Origin: Cloacimonetes bacterium UBA4175
Lineage (GTDB): Bacteria; Cloacimonadota; Cloacimonadia; Cloacimonadales; Cloacimonadaceae
Assembly (NCBI GenBank): GCA_002379855.1
Contig: DFUX01000010.1
Location: forward strand, 1-25,728
DNA: 25,728 nt
Direction: 5' to 3'
Below, one piece after another: positions 1-8,591 of the stretch; position 1 is the stretch's first letter; each line of letters begins with the position of its first letter. The notes under the pieces are model-generated. The model ran no database searches, had not been told where the DNA came from, and saw only the letters and a program-made list of their open reading frames with translations. The translations under genes were made by a program, and so were the position numbers.

Positions 1-17
1 CCATGATTGAACTTGAG

Positions 18-112
18 CCTAATATATAGGTGCTACGATCAGGCTGAGGAAAGGTAGATAGGTGAAATGGTGAAAAATGAGATCCAGTTGTAATAAAGCA
101 AGCTAAACAGTA
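18..112. repeat. Dispersed repeat R1, copy 1
   Basis: This gene-free stretch downstream of the SurA-like lipoprotein gene is related to 8243-8333. The two share an AATATATAGGTGCT block, then GATAGGTGAA, then GATCCA(g/a)TTGT, then GCAAGC(t/g)AAACAGTA, in the same order. Small insertions and deletions lie between the blocks. Two copies about 8 kb apart in intergenic DNA suggest a dispersed non-coding repeat. I see no ORF in it. The window begins inside or just before this copy, so its left end is not certain. Confidence 0.7.
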
Positions 113-124
113 TTAGCTCCTAAT
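112..124 (-). terminator. Weak hairpin downstream of the SurA-like lipoprotein gene
   Basis: ATTAG and CTAAT pair around a three-base loop, about 60 bases past the stop codon of the minus-strand gene. No clear run of T follows on the minus strand, so this is only a possible terminator. Confidence 0.2.
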
Positions 125-181
125 CTAATATGACAGGTCAATGAACCATACTGGAAGATAATTCGCTCTATTTCTGATGGA

Positions 182-1885
182 TCAGATATCGGCATAAATG
201 CGCAAGTCGGCTTTGGCCACCTTATTGTCCAGCCAGTCGTCAAACCATTCGGGATCGAGGGTGGATTTGAAGAGCCGTCTGACATCAGCAGGAGAAGCCT
301 TGATACTCTTATCGCGGATAACCCGCGTGACCCGAGGGATCAGGATGAGGTCACCAAGCTCGTGGTATTGCTGTTTGGATTTGCAGTAATGGGCATGCAT
401 GACGTTGAAAAAGATACTGTCCACGTTACGCTCGAGCAGCTTGGTCCGATATGTCATGGCGGGGAGCAAGAGCTTTTGGGCGGTGGAGGCGTAGCTGCCA
501 TTACCTGCGATGATTTGGCTGGCCTGATGCCTTGCCATATCGGCTCTTTTGCGGAGGGTGAGGGCTTCGGTAAGTTCCTGCTTCACTTCCGCGAGGGGTT
601 TATAGGCTTCGAGGCGAGAGTCGTTCAGGCAGGCTACTATCCAGCAGCGTTGAGCTTCTGAGTAGATGGGTTTGAAGACATAGCCGGGTTTCTTGCCGGG
701 CAGTTCCAGGTTCACCGCTTCCACCACGGACGGGTCGTCCAGCCAGACAGCTTCGGGCTTGATATTTCCGGTGCTGATATAGTTCAGATCAAGTTCCTCC
801 GCGGCGGCGTCTATGCCCAAATCTTTCACCAGTGATCTGAGGTTCTGCGCTTCGGGCAGGGTGAAATTGACGCTGGCATCGGAAGGCAGATAGGGCACCC
901 GGATCGAGGTGAAGCTGCTCATGCTCTTGGTGCGTTTGTCCAGGCGGTAGATGGTCACTGCATCCTGATCGCTTAGGGGGCTGAGGTAGCTGCCTTCTTC
1001 GACAGAAGAAAAACTGGCGTAGAGATCGGGGTCAAGATCGTTGTTACGGATGTAGCCCGAGTTCTTGAGTGTCAATTGCGGAAAATAGGGGAGACGTTTT
1101 GCCACCGCGGCTTCGATGTCTTCTCCCAAAACCAGTTCCTGAAAAAGCGAATCCGCCAGTTCATAACTGCGGCGGATATCCGTCTTGGAGAATTTGACCG
1201 GCACCCTGAAATAGTTCAGGCTGAAGTAGGGCTCAAGCTTATACTGGGGTAAATTCTGTTCATATTCGTAACGCAGCTGCTCTTCAGTGATGACCGGCTG
1301 GATGTTTCTGGCATCCAATACCAGCCATTCGATGTCGGCCTTGCTTTGCAGGATACGCGCGCCCAGCTTCTTTTCTTTGGAGGTAAGCAACATATCGTCG
1401 ATCAGTTTCTCTTTCAGTTTCATCACTGGGATGTAATAATCACGGTATTGCCTGCGCAATGGCTGAAGATTGTGTGGGGAGTCAAACTCCAGCGATTGCA
1501 GATAGACGGCGCGGTCAAACTTGCCATTTATGTTGAAAAGGGGGGAGCGCAGAATGTAATCCGGGATGTTTACCCGGAGGGTATCCAATACTTCCTGGCT
1601 GGAGGCTGAAATCCCGTATTTTTTGAAGTAATCGTTAAGCACCACGTGTTTGGTGGCATCGGTCCAGGTCTGGCTCTTGATCGCTTCCTTTTCGATGGCG
1701 TCGGGCGCGCGGTTGTTGAGGATCTGAAAGTTGTTGTAGTGTCCGCGGTATGATTCTATATAATCGCTGTAGAGGATGCGGGTGCCGTTGATCTTACCGG
1801 CCAGGTTCTCCTGATTTGCGGCGCAGGCTGTCAATGCAGCCAGCGAGATTGCGAGGACGAGGATTCTAATAATAGTATTTTTCAT
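182..1885 (-). CDS. SurA/PpiD-like peptidyl-prolyl isomerase-family lipoprotein
   Basis: Likely a periplasmic chaperone of the SurA/PpiD type, anchored as a lipoprotein. The N-terminus has a hydrophobic signal sequence ending in lipobox L-T-A-C, which puts the lipidated cysteine at residue 21. A SurA_N-like helical region follows (about residues 30-180). After that comes a region with the layout of a parvulin (PpiC) domain (about 185-320), ending in a 'G-YLSPL....AVTIYRLD' pattern. The usual parvulin active-site residues are not evident, so isomerase activity is doubtful and a chaperone role is more likely. The roughly 240 C-terminal residues I do not recognise. I chose the ATG at 1885 because it gives a proper signal peptide and overlaps the mutS stop codon as ATGA. 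An in-frame ATG at 1900 would add five residues (MAEKA) that spoil the signal peptide, and its A/G-rich stretch is too close to serve as a ribosome site. It is the last gene of the block and is probably translationally coupled to mutS. Confidence 0.7.
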   Translation of the reverse strand: MKNTIIRILVLAISLAALTACAANQENLAGKINGTRILYSDYIESYRGHYNNFQILNNRAPDAIEKEAIKSQTWTDATKHVVLNDYFKKYGISASSQEVLDTLRVNIPDYILRSPLFNINGKFDRAVYLQSLEFDSPHNLQPLRRQYRDYYIPVMKLKEKLIDDMLLTSKEKKLGARILQSKADIEWLVLDARNIQPVITEEQLRYEYEQNLPQYKLEPYFSLNYFRVPVKFSKTDIRRSYELADSLFQELVLGEDIEAAVAKRLPYFPQLTLKNSGYIRNNDLDPDLYASFSSVEEGSYLSPLSDQDAVTIYRLDKRTKSMSSFTSIRVPYLPSDASVNFTLPEAQNLRSLVKDLGIDAAAEELDLNYISTGNIKPEAVWLDDPSVVEAVNLELPGKKPGYVFKPIYSEAQRCWIVACLNDSRLEAYKPLAEVKQELTEALTLRKRADMARHQASQIIAGNGSYASTAQKLLLPAMTYRTKLLERNVDSIFFNVMHAHYCKSKQQYHELGDLILIPRVTRVIRDKSIKASPADVRRLFKSTLDPEWFDDWLDNKVAKADLRIYADI

Positions 1886-4518
1886 AGCTTTTTCTGCCAT
1901 TCCTTTATTTGTTGCCAGGCTTGGATGGGTGTGATCTCATCCAAGTTCAAATCTTTGATCTCTTCGATGATAGGGTCGGTCTCTGAGGCTTTGTTGGCCA
2001 AAACGTCAAATAGTTCGAGCTGGGGTGAATGCCCGCCCAGTTTTTTGCGCAGGGTGGAGGCGAGACCCTGGGGACTGATCTCGTGCTCTTCAAGGTTTTT
2101 CAGGATTTCCTTGGCACGCCTGATCACCCTGTCCGGGATGCCCGCCAGTCTGGCCACTTGGATTCCATAACTTTGGTCTGCTCCGCCGCGTTCGATCTTG
2201 CGCAGAAAGATCATCTGGTCATTGTATTCCTTCACCAGAACATTGAAGTTTTTGATATCCGGATACAGATTTTCCATCTCTGTCAGCTCATGGTAATGGG
2301 TGGCGAAGAGAGTAAGCGCGTGCTTGGTTTTCTGGATATGTTCAATGATTGACCAGGCCAGACTTAAGCCATCGAAGGTTGAGGTGCCCCTCCCGATCTC
2401 GTCGAGCAGGATCAGAGACTGGTCTGTGGCGGAGTGGAGGATATTGGCTGTCTCAATCATTTCGACCAGGAATGTGCTTTGTCCCTGGGCAAGGTTGTCC
2501 GAGGCGCCAACCCTGGTGAAAACGCGGTCAAAGATGGGCAGGCTCATACGTTGGGCTGGCACGTAGCTGCCGATCTGGGCCATGATCACCAGCAGACCGA
2601 TCTGTCGTAGATAGGTTGATTTACCCGCCATGTTGGGCCCGGTGATGATGGCGATCGCCGTATCGGGATGTGCCAGTTCAGTATCGTTGGGAATGAAGTC
2701 GCTGCCTTCAATGAGCTGCTCGATCACGGGATGCCTGCCATCGCTGATGCTCAGTTTGCGCTCGGAATGAAAAGTGGGGCGGCAATAGTTGTTTTGCCAG
2801 GCCAGCCAGGCAAGGCTGGCATAGACATCGATGTGGGCGATGGTGTCACTCAGCTTTTGCAGGTTTTCCAGTTCTTTCGCCAGTTGCTGCCTTAGTTCCT
2901 TGTATAGTTCATACTCCAGGTTTTTGATCTTTTCTTCGGAACTGAGCACTTTGGCTTCAAATTCTTTCAGGCGCGGGGAAATATAGCGTTCGGAGTTGAC
3001 CAGCGTCTGCTTGGCGATGTAATAATCCGGCACTTTGTTTTTATGGGAGGCGGTCACCTCGAGGTAATAGCCAAAGACTTTGTTGTAGCCGATTTTGAGA
3101 TTCGGTATTCCGGTCTTGCGCCGCTCATCTTCTTCCAGGCTGGCGATCCAGGATTTACCATCATGGATGATCACCAGCAGCTCGTCCAGATCCTTGTTAT
3201 AACCAGAATTGAAGATACCGCCTTCCGTGATGACGGTGGGTGGATTAGGTTGGATGGCAGCGTCTATGGTGGCAATCAGCGCGTCGAAATTGGTCAGTCT
3301 TTCGATGTATTGGTCCAGCAAGCCGCCACGGAAGGCCTGAAGCTTGTTTCTTAGCTCCACGCTGGCGGCAAGGAAGGATCTGAGGGCTAAAAGCTCGCGG
3401 GGATTGATTCTCAGGGCTCCCAAACGGGACACCAGGCGCGAGATGTCGCCAATCTCTCTGAGACAGCCACGCAAATCCTTCAGATAAGCTGTATTGCTCA
3501 AAAGAATCGCAATCATTTCCTGACGCGCCTCTATCTGTGCCTGGTCTAAAAGCGGATGGAGCATCCAGCCTTGCAGAAGCCTGGCTCCCATTGGAGTCTG
3601 TGTCTGATCCAGAATCGACAGGAGGCTGCCGTGCCGGGTGCCATAACGGATCGATTTGCTGAGTTCCAGGTTGCGCCGGGTGATTTCATCCAACTGCATA
3701 AAGCTGTCTAAGGAGTAATAACCGAGGGAAGCGATATGCTGCAGAGGAACCTGATAGAGTGATTGCACGTATGCGAGGGCGGCTCCGGCAGCGGTTGCGC
3801 CCAAGGTCTTGTCATGCGCGCCGAAAGCCTCCAGGGAGTGCACGCCAAAGTGTTTTTTAAGTACCTGCGCAGCTTCAGCAGGTTTGAACTGCCAACTGTC
3901 AAAAATGGTGATCGTGGGTTGATGCTCCAGCTTCAGTTCCTTGACCGTAAGCTCGGCGGCAGTGCCATCCACGATGATCTCGCTTGGCTTCAGACGTAGC
4001 AGTTCATTTGCCAGATCGCTGAAATCAAGCTCAGTGAAAGTAAAATCTCCTGTGGACAGGTCGAGACTCGCCAAGCCTGCCCTGTTCCCAGATTTGGGAA
4101 AGTAAACGGAGCTGAGGAAGTTGTTGGCGCTGCCATCGATAAGGGTGTGGTCCAAAACTGTGCCAGGTGTAATGATCTCCACAACCTCACGTTTGACGAG
4201 GCCGACCGCTTTTTTAGGGTCTTCCACTTGCTCGCAAATCGCCACCTTGAAACCAGCCTTGATCAGCTTGTCCAGATACTGGTCTAAAGCATGGTAGGGA
4301 AAGCCTGCCAGGGGCACCGGATCGGCGCTGTTCTTATCCCGGGTGGTGAGGGTGATGCCCAAGGTCTTTGAGGTGAGGTAGGCATCGTCGAAGAAGGTTT
4401 CGTAAAAATCGCCCATCCTGAACAGGATCAGTTTGTCCGGATGCGCTTCCTTGACCTCCTGAAACTGCCTGAGCATAGGTGTCAACTTGGTTTCCCTGGG
4501 TTTGCCCGTGTCGCTCAT
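1882..4518 (-). CDS. mutS: DNA mismatch repair protein MutS
   Basis: Recognises mismatches and small loops and starts methyl-independent or MutL-dependent mismatch repair in the cytoplasm. At 878 residues it is full length for MutS1. The mismatch-wedge motif F-Y-E is at residues 38-40, in the context GDFYETF. The ATPase core has Walker A GPNMAGKST at 627-635, an STFLVEM signature segment, Walker B LILLDEIGRG with D706/E707, and the FATHYHEL segment at 738-745. The C-terminal tail carries the usual helix-turn-helix dimer region. The start lies 7 bases past the stop of the SPOR-domain gene and has no strong ribosome site, so coupling to that gene is likely. The stop overlaps the next start as ATGA. 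A mutL is not in the window. Confidence 0.97.
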   Translation of the reverse strand: MSDTGKPRETKLTPMLRQFQEVKEAHPDKLILFRMGDFYETFFDDAYLTSKTLGITLTTRDKNSADPVPLAGFPYHALDQYLDKLIKAGFKVAICEQVEDPKKAVGLVKREVVEIITPGTVLDHTLIDGSANNFLSSVYFPKSGNRAGLASLDLSTGDFTFTELDFSDLANELLRLKPSEIIVDGTAAELTVKELKLEHQPTITIFDSWQFKPAEAAQVLKKHFGVHSLEAFGAHDKTLGATAAGAALAYVQSLYQVPLQHIASLGYYSLDSFMQLDEITRRNLELSKSIRYGTRHGSLLSILDQTQTPMGARLLQGWMLHPLLDQAQIEARQEMIAILLSNTAYLKDLRGCLREIGDISRLVSRLGALRINPRELLALRSFLAASVELRNKLQAFRGGLLDQYIERLTNFDALIATIDAAIQPNPPTVITEGGIFNSGYNKDLDELLVIIHDGKSWIASLEEDERRKTGIPNLKIGYNKVFGYYLEVTASHKNKVPDYYIAKQTLVNSERYISPRLKEFEAKVLSSEEKIKNLEYELYKELRQQLAKELENLQKLSDTIAHIDVYASLAWLAWQNNYCRPTFHSERKLSISDGRHPVIEQLIEGSDFIPNDTELAHPDTAIAIITGPNMAGKSTYLRQIGLLVIMAQIGSYVPAQRMSLPIFDRVFTRVGASDNLAQGQSTFLVEMIETANILHSATDQSLILLDEIGRGTSTFDGLSLAWSIIEHIQKTKHALTLFATHYHELTEMENLYPDIKNFNVLVKEYNDQMIFLRKIERGGADQSYGIQVARLAGIPDRVIRRAKEILKNLEEHEISPQGLASTLRKKLGGHSPQLELFDVLANKASETDPIIEEIKDLNLDEITPIQAWQQIKEWQKKL

Positions 4519-4525
4519 GCTTGTG

Positions 4526-5623
4526 TCAGAACTGGGTGATAAAGCAGTTGATATCCCTGTCCAGCAAAGCCTGCCGTATCATCTCGGCTTCGTTCTTGGT
4601 CTGATACGGGCCGCTAACCACCACCCAAGGCACAGCCCTGTTATCCTTGTCTTCATAATAGCTGGAAAGCAGGTCCATATCCCTGATACTGGCTGACATC
4701 CTGGTGGCATTGCTTTCCTGGCTGAATCTTCCCACTTGCAGGAAGAAGCCCCCGCTGGGTTTGTTATCGAGTTTAAGGGGAAGATTGGTTCCATTATTAA
4801 CCGGTTTAGTGGCTGCAACTGTTTCGGGTAATTGCAATTCGGTGTAGGGATAGAGGAAACTGAGGTCAACACTGGCGGGATACTTGTCTTTAAGCTCAAA
4901 AAGCCTGTCTTCGATCAGAAAAGCGATATGCGACAACCTGTCGATCTCCAGGCCGGTTTTATAGCTCTCCAGAGCTTCACTAATATTCTTGGCCAGTTGT
5001 TGCAAGTATCCCATTTTATAGTGGAAATACTGAACTGCCTTGGGGTACCCATCCAGAGCCTGCAGTTTTTTTAAGCTTGAGATGGCGCTCTGGTATTTGA
5101 ATTGGTATTGATAGGCTTCGGCGATCAGGAAATAGGCCTCTTCCACCAACTTGCCCCTTGGGGCAAGCCGCAGATAGGTTTCACAATTTGCGATGGCAAG
5201 GCTGAAATCGTTGTCCGCTTCGGCGCAGACGGCCAGCCAATAGTAGCGTTCCAGCAATTCTTGCGAGGTGATCTTTTGCAGATAGCTTTTTGCCTTGCTG
5301 GCATCCCGTTCCTGCAGATGGAGCTTGGCCAGCTCCAGCATGCTTAGTTGCCCATAGTGGGTGTTGGGGTACTTGCGAGTGCAGTCTTCCAGCAAAGCGG
5401 CGGAATCAGTCTTGCTTTTCCTGAGCATAGCATTCAGATAGAGCAGCAGGGAGGATTCTTCCTTGTTTCTCGCTTTGGCGTCCATCAGCCGGGCGCCCAG
5501 TTCCTTCAGATTGCCGCTCTGATACAGGGTTTCAAGGCTCCGGAATTCAGCCCTGAATTCAACCGCAAAAAGTGCCAGTGGCATGATCAATAAAGCGATC
5601 GCCACGACTATAATGAGTTTCAT
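4526..5623 (-). CDS. TPR-like protein with C-terminal SPOR domain
   Basis: Exported protein of unknown exact function, probably acting on the cell envelope. Residues 1-21 form a signal peptide (a Lys then a long hydrophobic run ending A-L-F-A). The middle (about 30-240) is a series of helical tetratricopeptide-like repeats, with patterns such as 'A..YL.LAP.G..VEEAYFLIAEAYQYQFKY'. Residues 292-365 are a SPOR domain, starting GFFLQVGRFS and ending in an ALLDRDINCFI strand. In other bacteria SPOR domains bind denuded peptidoglycan at division sites. I chose the ATG at 5623; an in-frame TTG at 5662 would add 13 residues in front of the signal peptide. The gene lies 46 bases downstream of rho and 7 bases upstream of mutS. 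It may be a division- or wall-associated scaffold in the manner of CpoB-type proteins, but that is inference. Confidence 0.8.
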   Translation of the reverse strand: MKLIIVVAIALLIMPLALFAVEFRAEFRSLETLYQSGNLKELGARLMDAKARNKEESSLLLYLNAMLRKSKTDSAALLEDCTRKYPNTHYGQLSMLELAKLHLQERDASKAKSYLQKITSQELLERYYWLAVCAEADNDFSLAIANCETYLRLAPRGKLVEEAYFLIAEAYQYQFKYQSAISSLKKLQALDGYPKAVQYFHYKMGYLQQLAKNISEALESYKTGLEIDRLSHIAFLIEDRLFELKDKYPASVDLSFLYPYTELQLPETVAATKPVNNGTNLPLKLDNKPSGGFFLQVGRFSQESNATRMSASIRDMDLLSSYYEDKDNRAVPWVVVSGPYQTKNEAEMIRQALLDRDINCFITQF

Positions 5624-5669
5624 CAAGTTGCTCAAATCTGTTCCTGTGTCTGACGGGACCAAGCCTTGA

Positions 5670-6929
5670 TCAGTTGCTCATGGAGTTCAGCAGTTCGAGA
5701 TTTGTCTGGGTGCCCTGCATGCGCTTGCGCAAAGTTTCGATGCCCTGGATGGGGCTGATTGTTTTCAGATACTTGCGCAACACATACATGCGATTGATCT
5801 CATTTTGGGTGAGCAGCAGCTCTTCACGACGGGTTCCGCTTTTCACCAGATCGATGGCGGGGTAGAGGCGCATATCGGAGATGCTGCGATCCAGAACCAG
5901 CTCCATGTTGCCGGTGCCCTTAAACTCCTCAAAGATCACCTGGTCCATCTTGGAGCCGGTGTCGATCAGGGCTGTGGCGATAATGGTGAGGGATCCCGCC
6001 TCTTCGGTGTTACGGGCGGCGCCAAAAAACTTTTTGGGTTTGATCAGGCCGTTGGCGTCAATACCGCCGCTCAACACCTTGCCGCTGGAGGGGGTGATGT
6101 TGTTGTAAGCCCTGGCCAGGCGGGTGATGCTGTCCAACACGATCACGACATCCTGATTGAGTTCGATCATGCGCTTTGCTTTTTCCAGAACCATTTCGCT
6201 GACCGCGGTGTGATTCTTGGGAGATTCGTCGAAAGTGGAACTGATGACCTCGCGGTTCCCGGGTTTGAGTATCTTCTTCATCTCGGTCACTTCCTCAGGG
6301 CGTTCATCCACCAACAACACAATCAGGTATACTTCCGGGTGATTGGTCAGAATGGCGTTGGCGGTGTCCTGCAGCAGGGTGGTCTTTCCCGTGCGCGGGG
6401 CTGCCACGATCAAGCCGCGCTGTCCCTTGCCTATCGGGGTAAACAGGTTGATGATGCGGGTGGAATAGTTTTCCGGATCAAATTCCAGATTCAGCCGCTC
6501 TGTCGGATAGTATGGGGTGAGTGCGTCGTAGGTGCGGAGATCCTGCATCGCGGTGGGAGCCATATAGTTCACGGCCTCGACCCTCAGCAGGGCATAGTAT
6601 TTTTCCCCTTCTTTGGGAGAGCGCACGGGGCCTGAGATCATGTGCCCGGTTTTGAGTCCGAAGCGCCTGATCTGCGTCTGAGAGACATACACGTCATCGC
6701 GGCCGGGCAGGTAGTTGTTTTGGGCAAAGCGAAGAAAGCCAAAGCCATCCTCCATTATTTCCAGGCATCCGGTTACAAAGGCAAGGCCTTCCTGAGCCGC
6801 CTGGAACTCCAGCAGCTTAAAGACCAGATCGTTGCCTTTCATCTGAGTGTAACCGGCGATTGCATATTTCTTTCCCAGTTTCTGCAGTTGATTCTGTGAT
6901 AGCTCAAACAGGTTTTCTTCAAATAACAT
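5670..6929 (-). CDS. rho: Transcription termination factor Rho
   Basis: Hexameric RNA-dependent ATPase that ends transcription of untranslated RNA. The 419 residues match the E. coli length. The N-terminal helical domain (about 1-45) is followed by a cold-shock-like RNA-binding domain containing GCLEIMEDGFGFLR (about 54-67). The RecA-type core has Walker A APRTGKTT at 177-184, with K182 matching the catalytic lysine of E. coli Rho, and Walker B VVIVLDSITR. The conserved stretches SLTIIATALIDTGS and EEFKGTGNMEL, which form the central RNA-binding loop, are also present. The start is fixed by a good ribosome site, AAAGGAGC, about eight bases upstream. It lies 37 bases downstream of the methyltransferase gene, which suggests co-transcription. 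No autoregulatory leader is obvious between the two genes. Confidence 0.97.
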   Translation of the reverse strand: MLFEENLFELSQNQLQKLGKKYAIAGYTQMKGNDLVFKLLEFQAAQEGLAFVTGCLEIMEDGFGFLRFAQNNYLPGRDDVYVSQTQIRRFGLKTGHMISGPVRSPKEGEKYYALLRVEAVNYMAPTAMQDLRTYDALTPYYPTERLNLEFDPENYSTRIINLFTPIGKGQRGLIVAAPRTGKTTLLQDTANAILTNHPEVYLIVLLVDERPEEVTEMKKILKPGNREVISSTFDESPKNHTAVSEMVLEKAKRMIELNQDVVIVLDSITRLARAYNNITPSSGKVLSGGIDANGLIKPKKFFGAARNTEEAGSLTIIATALIDTGSKMDQVIFEEFKGTGNMELVLDRSISDMRLYPAIDLVKSGTRREELLLTQNEINRMYVLRKYLKTISPIQGIETLRKRMQGTQTNLELLNSMSN

Positions 6930-6966
6930 TTTTTATGCTCCTTTATTAATATACATCTTGATGCCC

Positions 6967-7683
6967 TCAGACCTTCACGCCAACGCACATCATCCGGCTT
7001 GGACTGGCGCAGCCAACATTCGCGATGCGCTCCATAATCGCCTTGCCTTCCTCGATCAGCTTTTCTGTGCCTTCCAGGGTTTCCAGCCGCTTGATGTTTT
7101 CCAGACAATTTCTCTTGAGACCTTCGCAACTGCGCCCGTCTTTGGGGTTGTCCACTGGAATGTAGAAATCGCACCACTGAAGTTTTTTGAGCTTCAGTTT
7201 TTGGACAATCGCTTCAATTTCGTGGCGGGCGAAAGTTTTGCCGTGATACACCCCAAAACTGGTGTCGATTGCCGCCAGCCAATGATGCAGCAGGATGTGG
7301 GTCTTTTGGGCTTCGCTTTGTTCGCCGTCCCGATACATCTCAACGATCAAAAAACGACCGCCGCTTTTGAGTACACGCAGCAGCTCTGCCAACACCAGAT
7401 CCAGCTTCTCCATATGATGAAGAGCGTTCGCGAGGCAAACCAGGTCGAAATGAGCATCGTCAAACTGTAGCTTTTCCAGATCCATGCGGTAGATTTCCAC
7501 ATTGTTCTCCGGAAAGATCTTTTGGGCGTAGTCCACCGAGCGTTCTGAAGCATCGACGCCAATGATCTGGGTGAATGACTTCAAATTCTGCTTGAGGATG
7601 TTGATAAAATCACCTTTTCCTGTGGCAGCATCCAGCACCATATCCGCGGAGATCTGATTCAGAATGCCATAAGCATCTTTCAT
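6967..7683 (-). CDS. Class I SAM-dependent methyltransferase
   Basis: Small-molecule or macromolecule methyltransferase of the Methyltransf_11/25 type; the substrate cannot be told from sequence. Motif I, VLDAATGKGDF, is at about residues 16-26. The acidic end of strand 2 is at GVDAS, motif IV is FDLVCLANALHHM, and the following 'LAELLRVLKSGGRFLIVEMY' strand-helix is typical of UbiE/BioC-like enzymes. The C-terminal 90 residues contain several Cys and basic residues and are unfamiliar. The ribosome site GAGGGGA lies seven bases before the ATG. It is the first gene of the minus-strand block that continues into rho, so it probably shares the promoter at about 7.8 kb. Confidence 0.8.
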   Translation of the reverse strand: MKDAYGILNQISADMVLDAATGKGDFINILKQNLKSFTQIIGVDASERSVDYAQKIFPENNVEIYRMDLEKLQFDDAHFDLVCLANALHHMEKLDLVLAELLRVLKSGGRFLIVEMYRDGEQSEAQKTHILLHHWLAAIDTSFGVYHGKTFARHEIEAIVQKLKLKKLQWCDFYIPVDNPKDGRSCEGLKRNCLENIKRLETLEGTEKLIEEGKAIMERIANVGCASPSRMMCVGVKV

Positions 7684-7772
7684 AATGCTATCCCCTCATA
7701 TATTTGATTGGGATGATTTGATACAAAGGCGAGCTTTCAAAGCTACGCCTGCCATAAAGCATATCTGATGCA

Positions 7773-7801
7773 ATTCTTTTCAGCCTGCTTATTCTCGTCA
7801 A
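7773..7801 (-). promoter_or_regulatory. Predicted sigma-70-type promoter for the methyltransferase-rho block
   Basis: Read on the minus strand, TTGACG (7801-7796) is followed after exactly 17 bases by AAGAAT (7778-7773). The -35 matches five of six consensus bases and the -10 four of six. It would give a leader of about 80-90 bases before the methyltransferase ATG at 7683. This is a prediction from motif spacing only. Confidence 0.4.
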
Positions 7802-7808
7802 GTTATTT

Positions 7809-7831
7809 AATCACGTTTGTGATTTATCACA
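7809..7831. promoter_or_regulatory. Interleaved CRP/FNR-like palindromes
   Basis: Two perfect inverted repeats share half-sites: AATCAC-GTTT-GTGATT (7809-7824) and TGTGA-TTTA-TCACA (7818-7831). The second has CRP-type half-sites but the four-base spacing usual for FNR-type sites. The pair sits about eight bases upstream of the predicted -35 at 7796-7801, where an activator of the CRP/FNR family would be expected to bind. No such regulator is encoded in this window. Confidence 0.45.
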
Positions 7832-7980
7832 TGGAATAATCGTTATGAACCAGTTGTAATAATGCCATTTTCTAAGTAGTTGCCATGATGCTGACACTTT
7901 TTCTAAATGGATAAGCTTGTTAGAACACGGACAACAGCCGAATTATATACCGCGTTATCGCGGCCATCGGGATTCAGACT

Positions 7981-7997
7981 GATCGGCAACGATCCGG
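7981..7997. repeat. Dispersed repeat R2 (GCAA hairpin), copy 1
   Basis: The 17-base core GATCGGCAACGATCCGG is identical to 25002-25018. It forms a short stem closed by a GCAA tetraloop. Similarity continues to the right, where GGGTGGCT here corresponds to GGGTGACT in the other copy. The copies lie 17 kb apart, both in intergenic DNA. Confidence 0.65.
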
Positions 7998-8160
7998 CCG
8001 GGTGGCTATGAGCCGTGATCCTGTCTTATAAAGCCTCAAAACAAGCACCCAGCCAAAAAATAACCGGCATCAATTCCTTGACAACCGCATAAATAAACCG
8101 ATACATTCCGCAATATCCTTCATAGCTCCCGCCTTTGCTGCGACTGACTTTGGTGCCATC

Positions 8161-8220
8161 ATCCTTAGGTCATCCCTCACCAGGTTAAGGATGACTGCCG
8201 GAAGACCACCGGAAAGCCAG
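8161..8220. repeat. Dispersed palindromic repeat R3, copy 1
   Basis: Shares CCTTAGGT(c/t)ATCC, then a GTTAAGG(a/t)TGAC block, then AAAGCCAGG with 17282-17330, in the same order. Here the stem is GTCATCC (8169-8175) with GGATGAC (8189-8195), a perfect seven-base pairing around a 13-base loop. It is a palindrome-bearing intergenic repeat and contains no ORF. Confidence 0.6.
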
Positions 8221-8242
8221 GTTTTGCAAATGAGACCCACCT

Positions 8243-8333
8243 CCATAATATATAGGTGCTATGAAAAATGGATAGGTGAATTGGTTAAATGATGAAAGAC
8301 AGATCCAATTGTCATAATGCAAGCGAAACAGTA
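8243..8333. repeat. Dispersed repeat R1, copy 2
   Basis: Partner of 18-112, in the same orientation. The AATATATAGGTGCTA segment and the GCAAGC(g)AAACAGTA end are the best-preserved parts. About ten bases found in copy 1 after GGTGCTA are missing here, and a few bases are gained near TTAAATGATG. Confidence 0.7.
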
Positions 8334-8430
8334 AAATTGACTTCCAGGCGAATCTCTGTTTGGCGATCGCCATGCGATCAACGGCGATCAATTAGTCATG
8401 AGCGTAGGAGGGTGAATCGGGATAAGTAAA

Positions 8431-8456
8431 TTGAAATAATGTTATAGTTTTATAAT
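8431..8456 (+). promoter_or_regulatory. Possible promoter for the ABC transporter genes
   Basis: A perfect TATAAT lies at 8451-8456 in an A+T-rich patch. The nearest -35-like word, TTGAAA (8431-8436), is only 14 bases upstream, shorter than ideal. The leader would be about 130 bases. A hairpin with stem CTTGTT/AACAAG (8554-8559 and 8565-8570) lies in that leader, just before the ribosome site. Confidence 0.25.
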
Positions 8457-8591
8457 CAGTAAGATATGATGTGCTATTGAAAGTATCGCATTAACCAAAT
8501 TGGCGGTCAGAACTTAAAGAACTTGACACCTGCAGGCAGGCTGAAATTTTTTCCTTGTTATCACAACAAGTACAATTGACAGGGGAGTCGT

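Larger units (their letters stand above)
7684..8591. other. Gene-free interval rich in dispersed repeats
   Basis: About 0.9 kb separates two divergent transcription units. I find no credible protein gene or tRNA here. It holds, from left to right: the promoter/operator of the minus-strand block (7773-7831), a copy of repeat R2 (7981-7997), a copy of repeat R3 (8161-8220), a copy of repeat R1 (8243-8333), three phased GCGATC words (8363-8389) and the leader of the ABC genes. Three different repeat families in one gap suggest a landing or tolerance site for small repeats. Confidence 0.7.
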